Assembly (NCBI GenBank): GCA_023213315.1
Contig: JAKCPI010000376.1
Location: forward strand, 55,037-119,036
DNA length: 64,000 nucleotides
Direction: 5' to 3'
Source: Euborellia annulipes
Lineage: Eukaryota > Arthropoda > Insecta > Dermaptera > Anisolabididae
The notes beneath the pieces were generated by a model. It did not search any database. It was not told the DNA's origin and worked only from the letters and a program-made list of their open reading frames with translations. Position 1 is the first letter of the stretch. The number at the start of each line of letters is the position of its first letter. Below, piece by piece: positions 1-11,573 of the stretch. The position numbers and the translations under genes are program-made.

Positions 1-1819
1 TGATGATGGTCAAATAAATTATGGGCCAAAACGTCGACGAATATCTGGGAGTTTCATTGTTTTGGAGCACTCTTCCGGCTGCTACCTCCTTCCATTCTTT
101 TAAGAAAAGTTTAATTAAAATTTTTACAAATTCTTCTTATTTTTTATCAGAGTTTTCTAGATGAATACACAAATAAGAGGATATTTTGTATCTCCCTGAT
201 GGTAAATTCTAAGAATTTGGAAATATTTTAATTATTTCTTGTTAACTGCTTTTGATCATTAGAAAAAAAAATTTTCAACAAGAACACCTTTATAATAACA
301 AATGTGAAATTTTATACTAATAGATTCTTTTATGGTTTGTTAATCCTCTTAATTTGACGTAATAGCATTAAGAAAGGTAGTAAAAGTCTAACGGAGTGTT
401 GATAATCTTTGTTTAGTCGACTAAAAAATTTGGATAAAACGCAAGGTCGTTTTCGCCAGTTGATTAATGACGTCATTATTTCCGTTTGAAAGCCCCCATT
501 ACAATTTACTACTACTACATATGGTAGCCTAAATAATCTTTTTGCGTAAACGGAAAACCGTTGCAAACTTTCATTGATAAATAGCTTCTAATGTTTATTT
601 ATTTCGTTCTTTATTCATATCGAAAGTCCATTCATTTAGAATACATTTTTTGGGATATATGCCAATTCATAAAATTTTATCTCCTCTTAATGCTAGAAAA
701 ATTAAAATTAAATTATAAAAACAAAAATAAATAAATAATGTAGAGAATTCAAGTCATGGCGTTGTCAACTTTTTCTTGTTTCAGGAAGTAGGATACTAGT
801 CAAAGTTGCTTTCAACCTTGACCGACTCATAAAAAGTAAACATGTTAAGAGGATCTTAAGGAGCGAGTAGTAGGCTATATTAATAATTTCCTCTATAACA
901 TTCAAATAATCTTAACCTTTTGGCCTTAATTAATTATTAGAATGATTTTCATAAATAAATAAACGCAAATTATATTATAAAAACAGTCAGTTCACGTGGA
1001 AAAATTCAGTTTAAATTAAATTAAACGGAGGGAAGAAAAAGTTTTGTTTTTTTCTTGGATATTATTAAGAGCATAGTGACTTAATAAAAAATGTTAAAAA
1101 AAAAATAAATGTGAGAAATGTATGTGAGAAGGCGAACATAACCTAAAATTTGTTGCTTGGGTAATTAACTCTAAAGGTTAACTATAGAAAAGACAATAAA
1201 AGTTTTCTCAAAGGAGAATACGAACTTTTCATTTAAGTGATTACTTTCATCATCGATTTTATTTACAATAGTGAAGGGGTTCAGTGATTAGTGATTTATT
1301 TAGACGTGTGATGTAATAATTATATGATATCTCTTTTTATTGTGATAATTTTTTTTGGAAATTTTTCGGTTAATAAGATCTTTCAGACGATCTTTGGAAC
1401 TCTTTGACTTTTACCGGAACTTAAAAAATCCAAATTCTTGTTATATAATTTTTCATCTTATTTTCCCCGGATTTTAACTCGTCTCGTCTTAATAACCCAT
1501 AAGAAATGCTTTTTATTTGCTTCTTGAAAATTAACCTAGATTAGGAAAGCCGGTAGTAAGTAAGGTTGAAACTTTTTCTAGAGTCAAAATAAACCATTAA
1601 GTTCCTTTATATGTTTTTGGAAAATAAATAAATTAAAAATGATAATTTTTTTAAAAGACAATGCTTAATAATGGTTTACAGGTGTAGGAGAATATAATAT
1701 GCCTTTTAAAATTAGGAGCTATATCAGAAATAACCTGTATAAATAAAAGGAAACAAGGATATTAATTTCCAGGGTGATTGTGAGAGTCAAGTCAATATCT
1801 ATGATGCTATTAATTTCTC
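1..1819. other. AT-rich stretch, no gene recognised
   Basis: I see no recognisable repeat family or convincing coding exon here. The sequence is AT-rich with short homopolymer runs. Short open stretches at the window edge and near 785-864 are treated under rejected items. Confidence 0.4.
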
Positions 1820-1821
1820 TG

Positions 1822-1965
1822 AGGAGGTGATTAGCCGAGCGGATAAAGCTTATAATTCTGAGTTGAAGACAATTTGAGTTCACATCCACAAAAAATTTTC
1901 CAACTCTATTTAAGATGCCTCTTCCTGAGGAAGGAAACGGGGAGCATCTCAGATTCATTCCCATG
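1822..1965 (+). repeat. tRNA-derived SINE fragment (family D)
   Basis: The left part reads like a tRNA A-box region (gattagccgagcggataaagc at about 1830) followed by a degenerate B box (gagttcacatccac). The following sequence, with CCTCTTCCTGAGG and GGGGAGCATCTC, matches the body of the better copy at 9219-9518. It is a diverged or truncated SINE copy rather than a working tRNA gene, because the acceptor stem and anticodon arm do not pair. Confidence 0.5.
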
Positions 1966-1984
1966 AAAGTTACTCCTCAGCGTT

Positions 1985-3970
1985 AACATCCCATCGACAA
2001 ATTTTATTCATATTGATACTCTCATGATCTTTATTAAACTTTCTTATTATCAAAATAATGTACATATGTGGTATAAACTAACCATCTAATCATAATTAAA
2101 ATAACTACGTTTTGTAATCATCGAATAATAATATTGTATGTGCATTTTTATTAAAGGACTGAAAGATAAGATAATAAAATTAATTTAAAATGTCTCCAGG
2201 ATCAAAATTTTCGCTGTCCTTTCATAAGATTAAAATAATCTAAACAGCCAGCAAAATTTATTATAAAATAAAAGGCTACTTAAAAAAAAAAATTGTTTTT
2301 AAAGAGTGAATGTATCGATATTTTTAAACATAAGAACTTCAGCCCTTATGGCGATATACGGATAGTGAAAGTGAATATAAATTTATTTCACAATTTCAAA
2401 CAAGATTTTTCCATAAACCTCTTTTTCAACCTCGTGTGATTTCAAAATATGAGTAAGCTTAATTAATTGCAGCATGGGTAAAATAATTTATTTATGAGCA
2501 ACACGAAACAAAAACGAAATTAATCTAAATCACTTTTCATATGAAATGAAAAAGTATTTTAAGTAGCCTAGTAGGTTAAACATTTTTTTAAATTAAAAAC
2601 TTGATATTAATAAAATATTTATTTATTTGTTTAAAGGCCTAATCATCATTACCGGTACTAAATATAAAGGGCTAGCCATTTACTTCTGGTGTATGCAGGT
2701 CAGTGAGGGAAATTCAAAATTTCCAAACAGTTAGAGAATAAATTTGATGCATTTGCTCGCCGAAGGCGATCGAGGGAGTCCAGGGGGTAACTAAATAAAT
2801 AGAAAAAAACCCTTACTCACTCTTGGATATCCAGTATATAATGGCATCAATATTTTGTTTCTTAATTTGACGGCTCTGAATAAAATTTTTTTTTTCTCTT
2901 GATATAAATAAAAGATCTAAATGACATTATCAAGTACAGATAAAATAAATCATATGTTTTATTAGCTACTCAAATAATTACTTAAACTTAATTGCTTTTT
3001 TTAACTCATTATTATTCACTAATATTTTTATGAAAAGTTTAATAAAACTATTCCCCGAAAAACAATAAGAAGGAAAATGTAATCATATTAAAAATCAATA
3101 GTAATTTGAGCTAAGAGTAAAAGCAAATGTCAGATTAGCATTGAATTTTTAATAAATTTATTTCCTCTAAAGCAATAAGTCCTAGAAATCTCATTTGCCA
3201 TTAGGTGTTAATATTCACCTGGTTAAAACGTTGACGGGAGTGGGAGAAACTGAGATTATCGAAATTCCCAGGGTTTAAGAATAAAATTTGGAATAAATTT
3301 AAGGTAGGAAAATATTTTTAGAAAGTTAGAAGTAAAGGAAAAAGAGGCGAGAAAAATAGAAACCAAAAAATAAAATATTACTATTCTTAACAAAATAAAT
3401 GTAAGCCAACCTATTTTTGAAATTCATAATGACACAATAGTAAACGAACGTGGCTTTTGTTAAGAGAAAGTATGAAATAAAGAATTAGCTTAATTTTAAA
3501 CTTTTCTATCATAGAAATAAATTAAATAAATAATAACTTTTATGAAAATAAAAATAATAAAAGTGATTTGAAGGCAGGCATTTTCCCATTAATTTATTAA
3601 ACAATGAGAGAGAAATGAAAAATAAAATATAGAAACAAAAACAATCAAAGGATGTGTACAAATAAGCACAAAACGTTTTGGAATATAATAATTTAAGCAA
3701 CATAAAAAAATATAATTAGCAAGGACAAATTAATATTTATTTAATTTCAAGGTTAATTATAAAATTTTTTACCAAATAAAAAATTAATTTAAAATATCTA
3801 CAGTATATACTACTTCAATAAAAACTATTTATTAAAATATGAATATTTAACTCTGAGCTTATGATTTCTGATTTTAAGAAGCACAAGAAAAAGAAATCGA
3901 GCCGGTTGAATAGTAAACAAAGACCTTAAAATTTATTTCGATAAAATTTCTAAATCTCTGCCTTAATTTA
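1985..3970. other. AT-rich stretch, only a small dispersed-repeat fragment
   Basis: There is no supported gene. The only recognisable piece is a minus-strand fragment near 2705-2790 shared with 13640-13910 and 62805-62990 (words such as gcaaatgcatcaaatttatt and gtttggaaatt). Confidence 0.4.
2705..2790 (-). repeat. Dispersed repeat R6 fragment
   Basis: The reverse complement shares gcaaatgcatcaaatttatt, ctgtttggaaatt and tttccctcactgac with the longer copies at 13640-13910 and 62805-62990. Its nature is unknown. Confidence 0.5.
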
Positions 3971-4393
3971 TTTCAGAATCGGCATATTAGACGCGATTGA
4001 GAGAAGAATCAAAGCCGATGCCTGAAGCTTGATGAGTGTAGATGGAAATATGCCATAAGGAATAAAATATATGCCAGTCTTAGCTCGAGTAATTCGTATT
4101 AGCCATCCGCGTTCTCACAAGCCCGTGAGTGTATATAAATTTATAAATAAATATTTTAAGTTAATACTACTATACATGACCCATAGTAAGAAAGGTTACC
4201 TGTCCCTTATCAGAAAGCTTGCTGATTACAAAAGTGACACAAATCAAGAAAACAAAATATTGAGAAATCACTATTTGAAAGAAAAGAAAGATTAGGCCTA
4301 TATGAGAAGGAGTCTGCCTTTGCAGATAAACTTATTTTCTTATTGAGGTGGGCAGTTAATTTTTATTTCAATTAAATTAATGCTCTCATTGCT

Positions 4394-4426
4394 GACGTTT
4401 CGGCCTCAAGTCTAGGCCATCCTCAG
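4394..4426 (-). ncRNA. Minimal hammerhead ribozyme motif, intact core
   Basis: On the minus strand the order is CTGAGGA (core CUGANGA), then stem II GGCCT paired with AGGCC across a 7-base loop, then GAAAC and GTC. All invariant positions of a type I hammerhead core are present, but stem III is almost absent. That is the known minimal form found in the terminal repeats of animal Penelope-like retroelements. Activity is not implied, since such minimal forms are thought to act as dimers. A second, damaged copy in the opposite orientation starts near 4475 and is split by two hAT insertions. Confidence 0.7.
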
Positions 4427-4493
4427 AGCTAATCAATAATTGTATTTTTTAAATTTACTTAGATTGCCAACTAGCTCTGAGGATTGTCTAGAG

Positions 4494-5073
4494 CAGTGGT
4501 TCCCAACCTTTTTTGATGGCCCACTTTTTCCGTAAAAAAAACTCGGAGACCCAGTGTACCGTATATACCATATATAATTTTTAGGAACCGACCGAATATT
4601 GGGTTTCGGCTACGGTTTCGGGCGCGGTTTCGGTTTCGGCCAAAAACTAGTCGAAATTTTGGGCCAGCCGAAACCTGAGTTTGAAAAAATGGGATGAGAC
4701 TCGCTCACAAAAAAAAAGATCAAATAATTTCCACATGAAGCGAAAAAGGGGCGGAAAAAATTTAGACGGAAAAAATTTAACCTTCCAAAAAAAAGGTAAA
4801 ATGATTCCCACGAGAGGGAAAAAAATTTCCAGCCCGGAAAAAATTTCGTTTTGCTAGGGAAAAGTTAAAAAAAAAAAGTAAAATGATATGAATTTTGTAT
4901 AAGAAATAAAAATTTCTGTTTCGGTTATGGTTTCGGCCGAAACTAAGATTGGGTCCGAAATTCGGTTTCGGTTGAAAATCTTGATTCGGTCATAAATCGG
5001 TAATGATTTTAAATAAATATATATAATTTTATCTTTTCTTAGACGTCCGCGGCCCACGGGTTGGGAACCGCTG
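4494..5073. mobile_element. Non-autonomous hAT element with 8-bp TSD
   Basis: The termini are CAGTGGTTCCCAACC and its inverted form GGTTGGGAACCGCTG. Flanks are a perfect 8-bp duplication, gtctagag at 4486-4493 and 5074-5081. Terminal CAGTGGTTCCCAACC and an 8-bp duplication are hallmarks of hAT transposons. There is no transposase ORF. The interior (from about 4582) holds a GGTTTCGG-word-rich stretch related to the element at 47234-47600, possibly a nested insertion because ataatttt occurs at 4574-4581 and 5023-5030, although that word is low complexity. Confidence 0.85.
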
Positions 5074-5081
5074 GTCTAGAG

Positions 5082-5292
5082 CAGAGGTGGCCAAGCAAGA
5101 GATTTTGCGGGCCACTTTGGAAATGCATCATAACTCCGTGGGCCGCATATAAAATTATATATCCCCATATTAGATTTAGACCCACTAAAGACATTTTTTT
5201 GGGGTGAACAAAATAAAATATATATATCTATTTTGTAAAAATGTGATGAATATTGCGGCCGAAAAAATGTTCAAGGCGGTTTTTCACCTCTG
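5082..5292. mobile_element. Second non-autonomous hAT element, adjacent, 8-bp TSD
   Basis: The termini are CAGAGGTGG and the inverted CACCTCTG. The left duplication gtctagag (5074-5081) is shared with the neighbouring hAT element, and the right one is gcctagag (5293-5300), a 7 of 8 match. It is 211 bp with no coding capacity. Together with the element at 4494-5073 it forms a tandem pair at one 8-bp target. Confidence 0.8.
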
Positions 5293-5383
5293 GCCTAGAG
5301 ACTTCTACTTCTGACTTGATTACCCTATTTTCTTTATTTGACATATATTTCTATATTATTTAGAATAGAAAAAAAAAATGATT

Positions 5384-5583
5384 TTGTAATCAAATAGGTA
5401 GAATGAATGAACAAGCAGTTAGTTATAATTTATTTCAATTTATTAATAAACCAGGACCGACGTTTCAGTCAGATATGGGACCATCTTCAGGGCCCCATGT
5501 GACCGAAACGTCGGCCCTGGTTTATTAATAAATTGAAATATAACTAGCTGCTTGCTCATTTATTCTACCTATTTGATTATCAA
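5384..5583. repeat. Fold-back repeat with hammerhead centre (Penelope-like type)
   Basis: A near-perfect inverted repeat of about 100-bp arms begins with gtaatcaaataggtagaat and ends with its complement. The centre carries the hammerhead motif at 5459-5490. There is no ORF. The design, two terminal-repeat-like units head to head around a ribozyme, recurs elsewhere in the window. Confidence 0.75.
5459..5490 (-). ncRNA. Minimal hammerhead ribozyme motif
   Basis: The minus strand reads CTGAAGA, a stem II of GGTC with GACT, then GAAAC and GTC. The core is intact. The opposite-strand partner in the same palindrome keeps GAAACGTC (near 5504-5511) but has lost its CTGAAGA half at the junction. Confidence 0.65.
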
Positions 5584-5704
5584 TACTCAGCTATATACCT
5601 CCTTCATTAAAATATAGTCAATTTAGAATCTAATTCACAAAAAGAATTTTTCAGTTAGGCCACTTATGTTTTCAGCAAAAGATTTGTGTTGATAAATAGC
5701 CTAC

Positions 5705-5834
5705 CTGATAAGCGCCAAAAGAGCTCTTTCTGATTCGCTCAATTGCTCCTTATGCGATGCATTCAATTCGCAAATTAATTTCGGAAGACATGAGTTTTTT
5801 ATGACCGATGTTAATTTTGATCTTGTTGCCGAAG
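5705..5834 (-). CDS. Internal coding exon of an unidentified minus-strand gene
   Basis: This 130-nt exon is inferred from splice signals. On the minus strand a long pyrimidine tract ends in TTTTCAG just before 5834, and a good donor (TATCAG|GTAGGC) follows 5705. Of the three frames only one is open through the whole exon, encoding about 42 residues with the core SCLPKLICELNA and then LSESERALLALI. It begins in a codon whose first base must come from the previous exon, exactly the phase left by the exon at 14280-14502, giving an Ala codon at the joint. It ends two bases into a codon. The two spaced cysteines and the acidic/leucine tail look like a small folded domain. I do not recognise the family with certainty. 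No following exon was found toward position 1. Confidence 0.65.
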
Positions 5835-6266
5835 CTGAAAAGAGAGAAAAAAAAATATTAAAATAGTTCAAATGTATTCTATTAGAAGTGAAAGAGAAAT
5901 TTAATTAACAGTCATGTTAAAAATATAGAAAGACATTGACCGAGATGTTTATAAATAAAATCAGAAGCGAAGACGTTTATTATATGCGCAAAAATAATTT
6001 TTTCACGAGGTACAGTATATCAAATATTTAAAATACGAATTAGGAAAACTACACTAATAAGAGATGCGCCATTGACCGGCCCATTGAATATTTTGAATTC
6101 TCTAAGTGCAAAATTCAAATAAAATACAACTTTGGGCTGAGTGTTGTCAAAAATTGATATTGCCTTTTGTACTTGAAAATAAAATTGGTTTTTAGCCCGT
6201 CAGACTCTACCTCAAATACACAAGTCAAATTCATTTTTTTTTTTAACTTGATTTAAATAATAAATT

Positions 6267-6530
6267 CGCCCACGGGTCTTGGAGTAGTTGGTAGCGTGCC
6301 TACCTTCTATACCGAACGTCGCGGGTTCGGACCCCAGGCAGTCCGATGATTTTATTTAAGGCATCTGGATACCAAATGACTTAAATTAAAATGCCTGGAC
6401 CCCCAATTGATATATTGAACATACTGAGTATCGTTAAAAGTCTTATATGGCCTCAGTTGCCGAAAAGACTGTGTGAATGTGTGTGTGAGTGTGTGTGAAT
6501 GTTTAAAAAATAAATAATAATAATAATAAA
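6267..6530 (+). repeat. tRNA-derived SINE, family A, near full length
   Basis: The head has an A-box-like tagttggtagcgtgc and a B box gggttcggacccc. The body includes atgcctggaccccc and the conserved stretch tatggcctcagttgccgaaa, followed by a TG-rich segment and a (TAA)n tail. Other copies lie at 13139-13385, 17970-18110, 18410-18567, 43128-43320 and 48955-49112. Confidence 0.8.
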
Positions 6531-6539
6531 TTCGTTCAC

Positions 6540-7318
6540 TCTGGAATGACAGACCAAAAGACGTAATTAAAAAATGTGTAGGGCCTACTTTATATTTAAT
6601 TACGAAATCTCTTTCTGCTCAATTATTTTCGATGGGAAAATAATTTATTTAATTATAATAATTAAAGGTCAAAGAGTTTTTAAGGGAAATTGTTTAATTG
6701 TATACTCTATGTTGATATTTTAAATTAATTCGGGAGTACTTGCTGATGAGGCTGCAATCGGAGAAAGTAACTACAGAACTTAAATAAAAAATAGCCAAAA
6801 TCGAAGGGAATTTATTTGTCGATCTTCAAAGAACAAAGTGAAAGAAGAAAGAAATATGAAAATGGATGGTTTCTCGTGATTAGGTGAAAGTTTGAAAGAA
6901 ATGATAATATTTTTTTGTTAAGTTGTTTCAGCATCTGGCCATATAGACTTTCAAACAATTTAATATTTATTTTAAGAGGATAGAGCAAGGTATATTTGTA
7001 TACAGTAGAGCTAATATCAATATCAAGATTTTAATATATTTATTATTAAGAAAAAATGCGTAGATTTCAAAATAAATAAATGGATGTTCCAAGTGTGTTG
7101 TATATTTAAATGTTATCTTATCTTGTAGTGAATTAAAGTATTGTTTCAAAGCTTATATATGATTATAATATATTTTTGTAAGTAGTGTATGGAGACATGC
7201 CCTTCTTTACTTGCTTAGAGATCTTATGCTTCATTATAAATGAAGCTTCTTTCGGGATTAGTGATGCTAGTGAAATATAAAAATTAGTAAAAGACCAATT
7301 ATTTTATTTCGCTTTTTT
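6540..7318. other. AT-rich intronic or intergenic stretch
   Basis: I see no gene, repeat family or strong motif. If the minus-strand gene model is right, this is part of its first intron. Confidence 0.4.
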
Positions 7319-8197
7319 ACTTTCTCGTATAGAGAAAGTTATGTAATCGTAAAAATTCGACTTCGAGATTTTGATGTTTATCCACGTTTTAGACCTCCCT
7401 GAGTCCAAAAAAACCATTTTTGGCATTATGTCTGTGTGTGTGTGTGTGTGTGTGTGAACACGATTGCTTAAAAACCAAAGCAGCTAGATCGATGAAATTT
7501 GTTATATGCTCCTTACACTAAAATTGTAGATTTCTATCAACTTTTGGAGTAAATACGTCACTTGGAAGTAGTACTTTACTTAAAAAAGTTTTTCAAAAAT
7601 TTTGAAATTTTCAATTTTTTTGTTATATTATGATAAAATACTCTATTTTAAAAGCTTTTATTCTTTGACATTTTTTTCGAAAACTGAATAGTTTTTGAAA
7701 TAATCAAAGAAGAAATAGAAAATTTTCGTTAATTTTGATAAAAACTCAAAACAAAATCATACAGGTGTCATTAAAAAAAGGGTAAATATAAACAAATGAA
7801 TTTGTGAAACAAATGAATTTGTTTATATTTACCCTTTAATGCACCTGTATGATTTTGTTTTGAGTTTTTATCAAAATTAACGAAAATTTTCTATTTCTTC
7901 TTTTGATTATTTCAAAAACTATTCAGTTTTCGAAAAAAATGTCAAAGAATAAAAACTTTTAAAATAGAGTATTTTATCATAATATAACAAAAAAATTGAA
8001 AATTTCAAAATTTTTGAAAAACTTTTTAAGTAAAGTACTACTCCAAGTGACGTATTTACTCCAAAAGTTGATAAGAAATCTACAATTTTAGTGTAAGGAG
8101 CATATAACAAATTTCATCGATCTAGCTGCTTTGGTTTTTAAGCAATCGTGTTCACACACACACCCAGACGTAATTCCAAAAGAATATACGAGAAAGT
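7319..8197. mobile_element. Fold-back element with ACTTTCTC termini (R1-related)
   Basis: The ends are ACTTTCTCGTATA and the inverted TATACGAGAAAGT. From about 7455 to 8165 the sequence is a near-perfect palindrome centred near 7803, with a few-base central loop around caaatgaatttgtgaaac. The left outer segment (aattcgacttcgagattttgatg, gacctccctgagtccaaaaaa, (TG)n) resembles the head of R1 repeats, so this is probably two copies of an R1-like unit joined tail to tail. There is no ORF and no clear target duplication. Confidence 0.75.
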
Positions 8198-8199
8198 CT

Positions 8200-9166
8200 C
8201 GGGGAAGTCAATCCCCATATTTTTGACCATTTGATTGTACATATTTTATTTCCCTCATCATGTAGAAAAATCAAATTTATTCGTCGCGTCTACTGATAAT
8301 ACAAAGTAAGCCTAACCAAGAATCAGAGAAGTTTGATAGGAAGAGATATGATTTAGAAAGATAAATAAATATCAGTTTTGGTCGGACAACTCGTGCACTT
8401 TCTAAGAGTCGGTTTTTCATTCATGGTCAAGTAGCTAGCTTGGAATGAAGAAACCTTCTTCATTACAAACAATTGTAAATGTATCATATTATGATTAAAA
8501 GAAATAGAATCAAAAATAACATAAACATTTCTACTTCTTTTAATAATAATATCGCAGGTTTTATATCAAGATTTAATATTGAAGAGGATTTCTTCATTAC
8601 AAGGCTTAACTACTTGCCCATGAATGTCCAGGGGTGGGACATTTCTTAGAATATTAAGTAAAAATTTCTCTTATTATATAATAATCTAATACTTAAAGGG
8701 TAAACAGAGTGTGAATATTAATATTGTGGCACGTTACGTAGAGATGGAAAAAAGTACGCAGAAGAAATATTTGTATAGGCCTACATACGGCTTCCTCCCA
8801 CGTAGTACACTATTATCAATAATGAATTCAATGAGCATAATTTAACTTTCTATTAAAGGATCCTACATTACCAATAGTGAATTGTCAGGTCTGTAGCGAG
8901 GGGGAGGGCGAAAAAACTTTGAAAAATGTAGGGTGGATTAATATAATTTTGTTCAATGATATTCATTTAACGAGTGAACAAGTTTGGGTAACCAGAGATG
9001 GAGTTCAAATTATACACATATATAAAAAGAACAATTTTTTATAATTTTTGGAAATGACACCATTTGAGGAGGGGTCTTGTCTACGAGTCGGCTAACAAAA
9101 TGATACAACTCTCAAAAGATAATTTATTAGATTTTGTGGAAACATTAATTGCTATTAATAAATTTT
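8200..9166. other. AT-rich stretch without recognised features
   Basis: I see no repeat family or exon. A short GC-richer tract (gcgagggggagggcg) lies near 8895-8912. Confidence 0.35.
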
Positions 9167-10101
9167 ACTTTCTCTTACCTATGTTATATGTAATATATAT
9201 AGAGAGAGAAAGTATTGGTTGGAGGCGAGCGTGGCTTATCGGATAAGCTGAGGCTTAGTAATACGAGGTAAATGTCACTCGAGTTCGAACCCAACTTGCC
9301 GAAAAATTCAACCAAACTCGAACGTCTCTGCTGGAGCAAAAGGGAGTACACATCCCCTCCAATTCCAGGCACTTAGGGCCTGAGGGATGGACATAGGAAT
9401 TCAGGGGTAAAACATCACCCGAATTCGAACCATTCCTAGATCGGGGAGCACAATAGATCTGATCTAGAAGGTCGCAGTGCAAAGAGAAGCCCCAGAACAA
9501 CTAATCAATCAATCAATCAAGTATTGGATTCATGTCAAAAATTCGATGTCGAGATTTTGATGGATCTTCACGTTTTGAGGTCCCCTGAATCAAAAAGTGG
9601 TTTTCGCGACATGGTCTGTCTGGGGTGGGTGGGTGGGTGGGTGTGTGTGTGTTCACTTTTAAGCATGAAGGAATTGAGCTATGAGGCTGAAATTTTATAT
9701 TTAAGTTAAACACCTCCCGGGACCGGAAAAATAAGCTTTTAATCAAAATCGGCCAAAGAGTACTAGTACTTTACTGATGTACTTTTTCAGTTTTTTTCGA
9801 TTTTCTCAAAATTCGCTCTAACGATTTTGATTAAAATTCAAAAATCAATTATTTTTAAGATGCTCTTTCAAATGTATATTCTCGTTTTGCCCATAAAATT
9901 GTTTGAAGCACACTTTACTCTTGTGCTTCATATGAAAGATAGAAGAAATGGTTGTCATGGTTACAAAATATAAATATTTTCCCATACTTATAAATTTTAC
10001 ATCTGAATTCAAATATTCCCTACTGCCGGGAACTAAATACATGTCGACACAAAAAATCTGGTGTGACAAGCACAGTACACAACTTTCGATTATCGAAGGT
10101 T
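9167..10101 (+). mobile_element. R1 repeat copy, interrupted by a SINE
   Basis: The copy begins ACTTTCTCTTACC followed by an AT palindrome ending agagaaagt. It continues with the R1 blocks aattcgatgtcgagattttg, (GT)n, agtactagtactttactg and the X-box-like region near 9950 (degraded here), then ends before the tail hairpin is complete. The SINE at 9219-9518 is inserted within it. It has no coding capacity; the short ORFs are shared by all copies because of sequence identity. Confidence 0.7.
9219..9518 (+). repeat. tRNA-derived SINE, family D, full length with TSD
   Basis: This 300-bp insert has a tRNA-like head (ggcttatcggataagctgagg, gagttcgaaccc), a second gaattcgaacc copy, and a (AATC)n tail. 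It is flanked by the 9-bp duplication aagtattgg (9210-9218 and 9519-9527). The duplication is a piece of the R1 head, so the insertion into R1 is demonstrated directly. Confidence 0.85.
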
Positions 10102-10273
10102 TTTTATTTTCTCTTACCTATGATCAAAATAAGAATGGTTGCTATCGGTCTATTCAGATTGTTATCACACCATTTTTTCAACAGTTAACATGTATTTTCA
10201 GTATTTTTTTGTCATTTCGTTGCCGTCTACATATAGGCCTATCGATACTTTGTATTGCTTTATTGCATGGCAT

Positions 10274-10511
10274 CAGTGGCGTATATAAGGGGGGGGGGGG
10301 GCGAGGGGGCCCGGCCCCCGAAATTTCCTAAATGCATATACATATATAGGAATATAGAGCCAATAATGGGTCTCGGCCCCCCCGAAAAGTTTGCGCGGCC
10401 TCGTAGCGCGAAAATGTAGGCTCCACAAAAAAGGAAAAAAAATTTTTCGCAGAAAAATTTTTGAGATCAGGCCCCCCCCCCCCCTGAAAAAAATTTCTAT
10501 ATACGCCCCTG
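10274..10511. mobile_element. Non-autonomous hAT element, G-rich type
   Basis: The ends are CAGTGGCGTATATA and the inverted TATATACGCCCCTG. The duplication is catggcat (10266-10273) and catgacat (10512-10519), 7 of 8. The interior has long G and C runs at each end. There is no ORF. Confidence 0.85.
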
Positions 10512-10539
10512 CATGACATAGCTGTACATATTAATTTTT

Positions 10540-10985
10540 ATCTCCCAATCCCAATGTCGTCCCAAGTTGGTATCAAATTATGTTGTATGGTGTAACATGA
10601 AGAAGCAAATATATTTTTTTCATCAATTTTGAAGGTGGGGTTTCGAGATATTCAAGGTTAAATGTCAAGATCACTGATCTTTATTATGTATATTTTTGAA
10701 TGTAGCCATGTTGCACATCATTTGAAAGCTTGTTTCCCGCCCTTTCCAAAATTAATTGTTTCACAGTTCTGACTTTATTAGAACAGAAATTACAGCCGTT
10801 TTTGTCTGCACTGTTTGTGAAATTTTCCGTACTTTGGGCATTTTTTGGGCAGCCATTACTTTTGTTGTACTTGTGCTACAATTCTATAATTTGGCATTTT
10901 TCATTCTCTCATCATGTTCAATGAACACACCAAATTTTATTAAAATCGGAGATGGTCGGGTTGAAAATTGCACTTCACTGTGTTT
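10540..10985 (+). repeat. Dispersed repeat R4
   Basis: The part from about 10827 (cgtactttgggcattttttg, ttgtacttgtgctacaat, atgaacacaccaa, gtcgggttg) recurs at 53442-53655. It runs straight into the head of the next R1 copy, and at 53.6 kb it also ends at an R1-type ggtaagagaaagt. R4 may therefore be an alternative body for the same element group. Confidence 0.55.
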
Positions 10986-11473
10986 ATTACTTTCTCTTAC
11001 CTATGTATATATGTAATATATATAGAGAGAAAGTATTGGATTCATGTCAAAATTCGATGTCGAGATTTTGATGGATCTTTACGTTTTGAGGTCCCCTGAA
11101 TCCAAAAAAGTGGTTTTCGCGACATGGTCTGTCTGTGTGTGTGTGTGTCGTGTGTGTGTGTGTGTGTGTGTGTGTTCAATTTTAAGCATGAAGGAATTGA
11201 GCTAGGAGGTTGAAATTTTATATTTAAGTTAGGCAGCCCCCGGGACCGGAAAAATAAGCTTTTAATCAAAATCGGCCAAAGAGTACTAGTACTTTACTGA
11301 TGTACTTTTTCAGTTTTTTTCGATTTTCTCAAAATTCGCTCTAACGATTTTGATTAAAATTCAAAAATCAATTATTTTTTAGATGCTCTTTCAAATGTAT
11401 ATTCTCGTTTTGCCCTCAAAATTGTTTGAAGCACACTTTACTCTTGTGCTTCATAGGAAAGATAGGAGAAATG

Positions 11474-11487
11474 GTTGCCATGGTAAC
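11474..11487. promoter_or_regulatory. Consensus RFX X-box palindrome in R1
   Basis: GTTGCCATGGTAAC is a perfect match to the symmetric RFX-factor X-box (GTTRCCATGGYAAC). The same 14-mer sits at the same place in the R1 copies at 22218-22231, 39801-39814, 49332-49345 and 50342-50355. Binding is inferred from the motif only. Confidence 0.5.
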
Positions 11488-11573
11488 AAAATATAAATAT
11501 TTTCCCATACTTATAAATTTTACATCTGAATTCAAATATTCCCTACTGCCGGGAACTAAATACATGTCGACAC

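Noticed and set aside
2..103. Open frame at the window start
   Set aside because: 34 codons with a stop at about 101; no start, splice signal or recognisable motif, and the minus strand is also open.
785..864. Possible plus-strand terminal exon after ttttcttgtttcag
   Set aside because: A good acceptor-like sequence and 26 open codons, but no upstream exon and no motif. Such acceptor-like strings are common in T-rich DNA.
3977..4025. Possible terminal exon after ttaatttatttcag ending in TGA
   Set aside because: Only 16 codons and no partner exon found on the plus strand.
9948..10331. 127-codon open frame
   Set aside because: It spans R1, unique sequence and a hAT end; the shared part recurs in all R1 copies with stops and indels.
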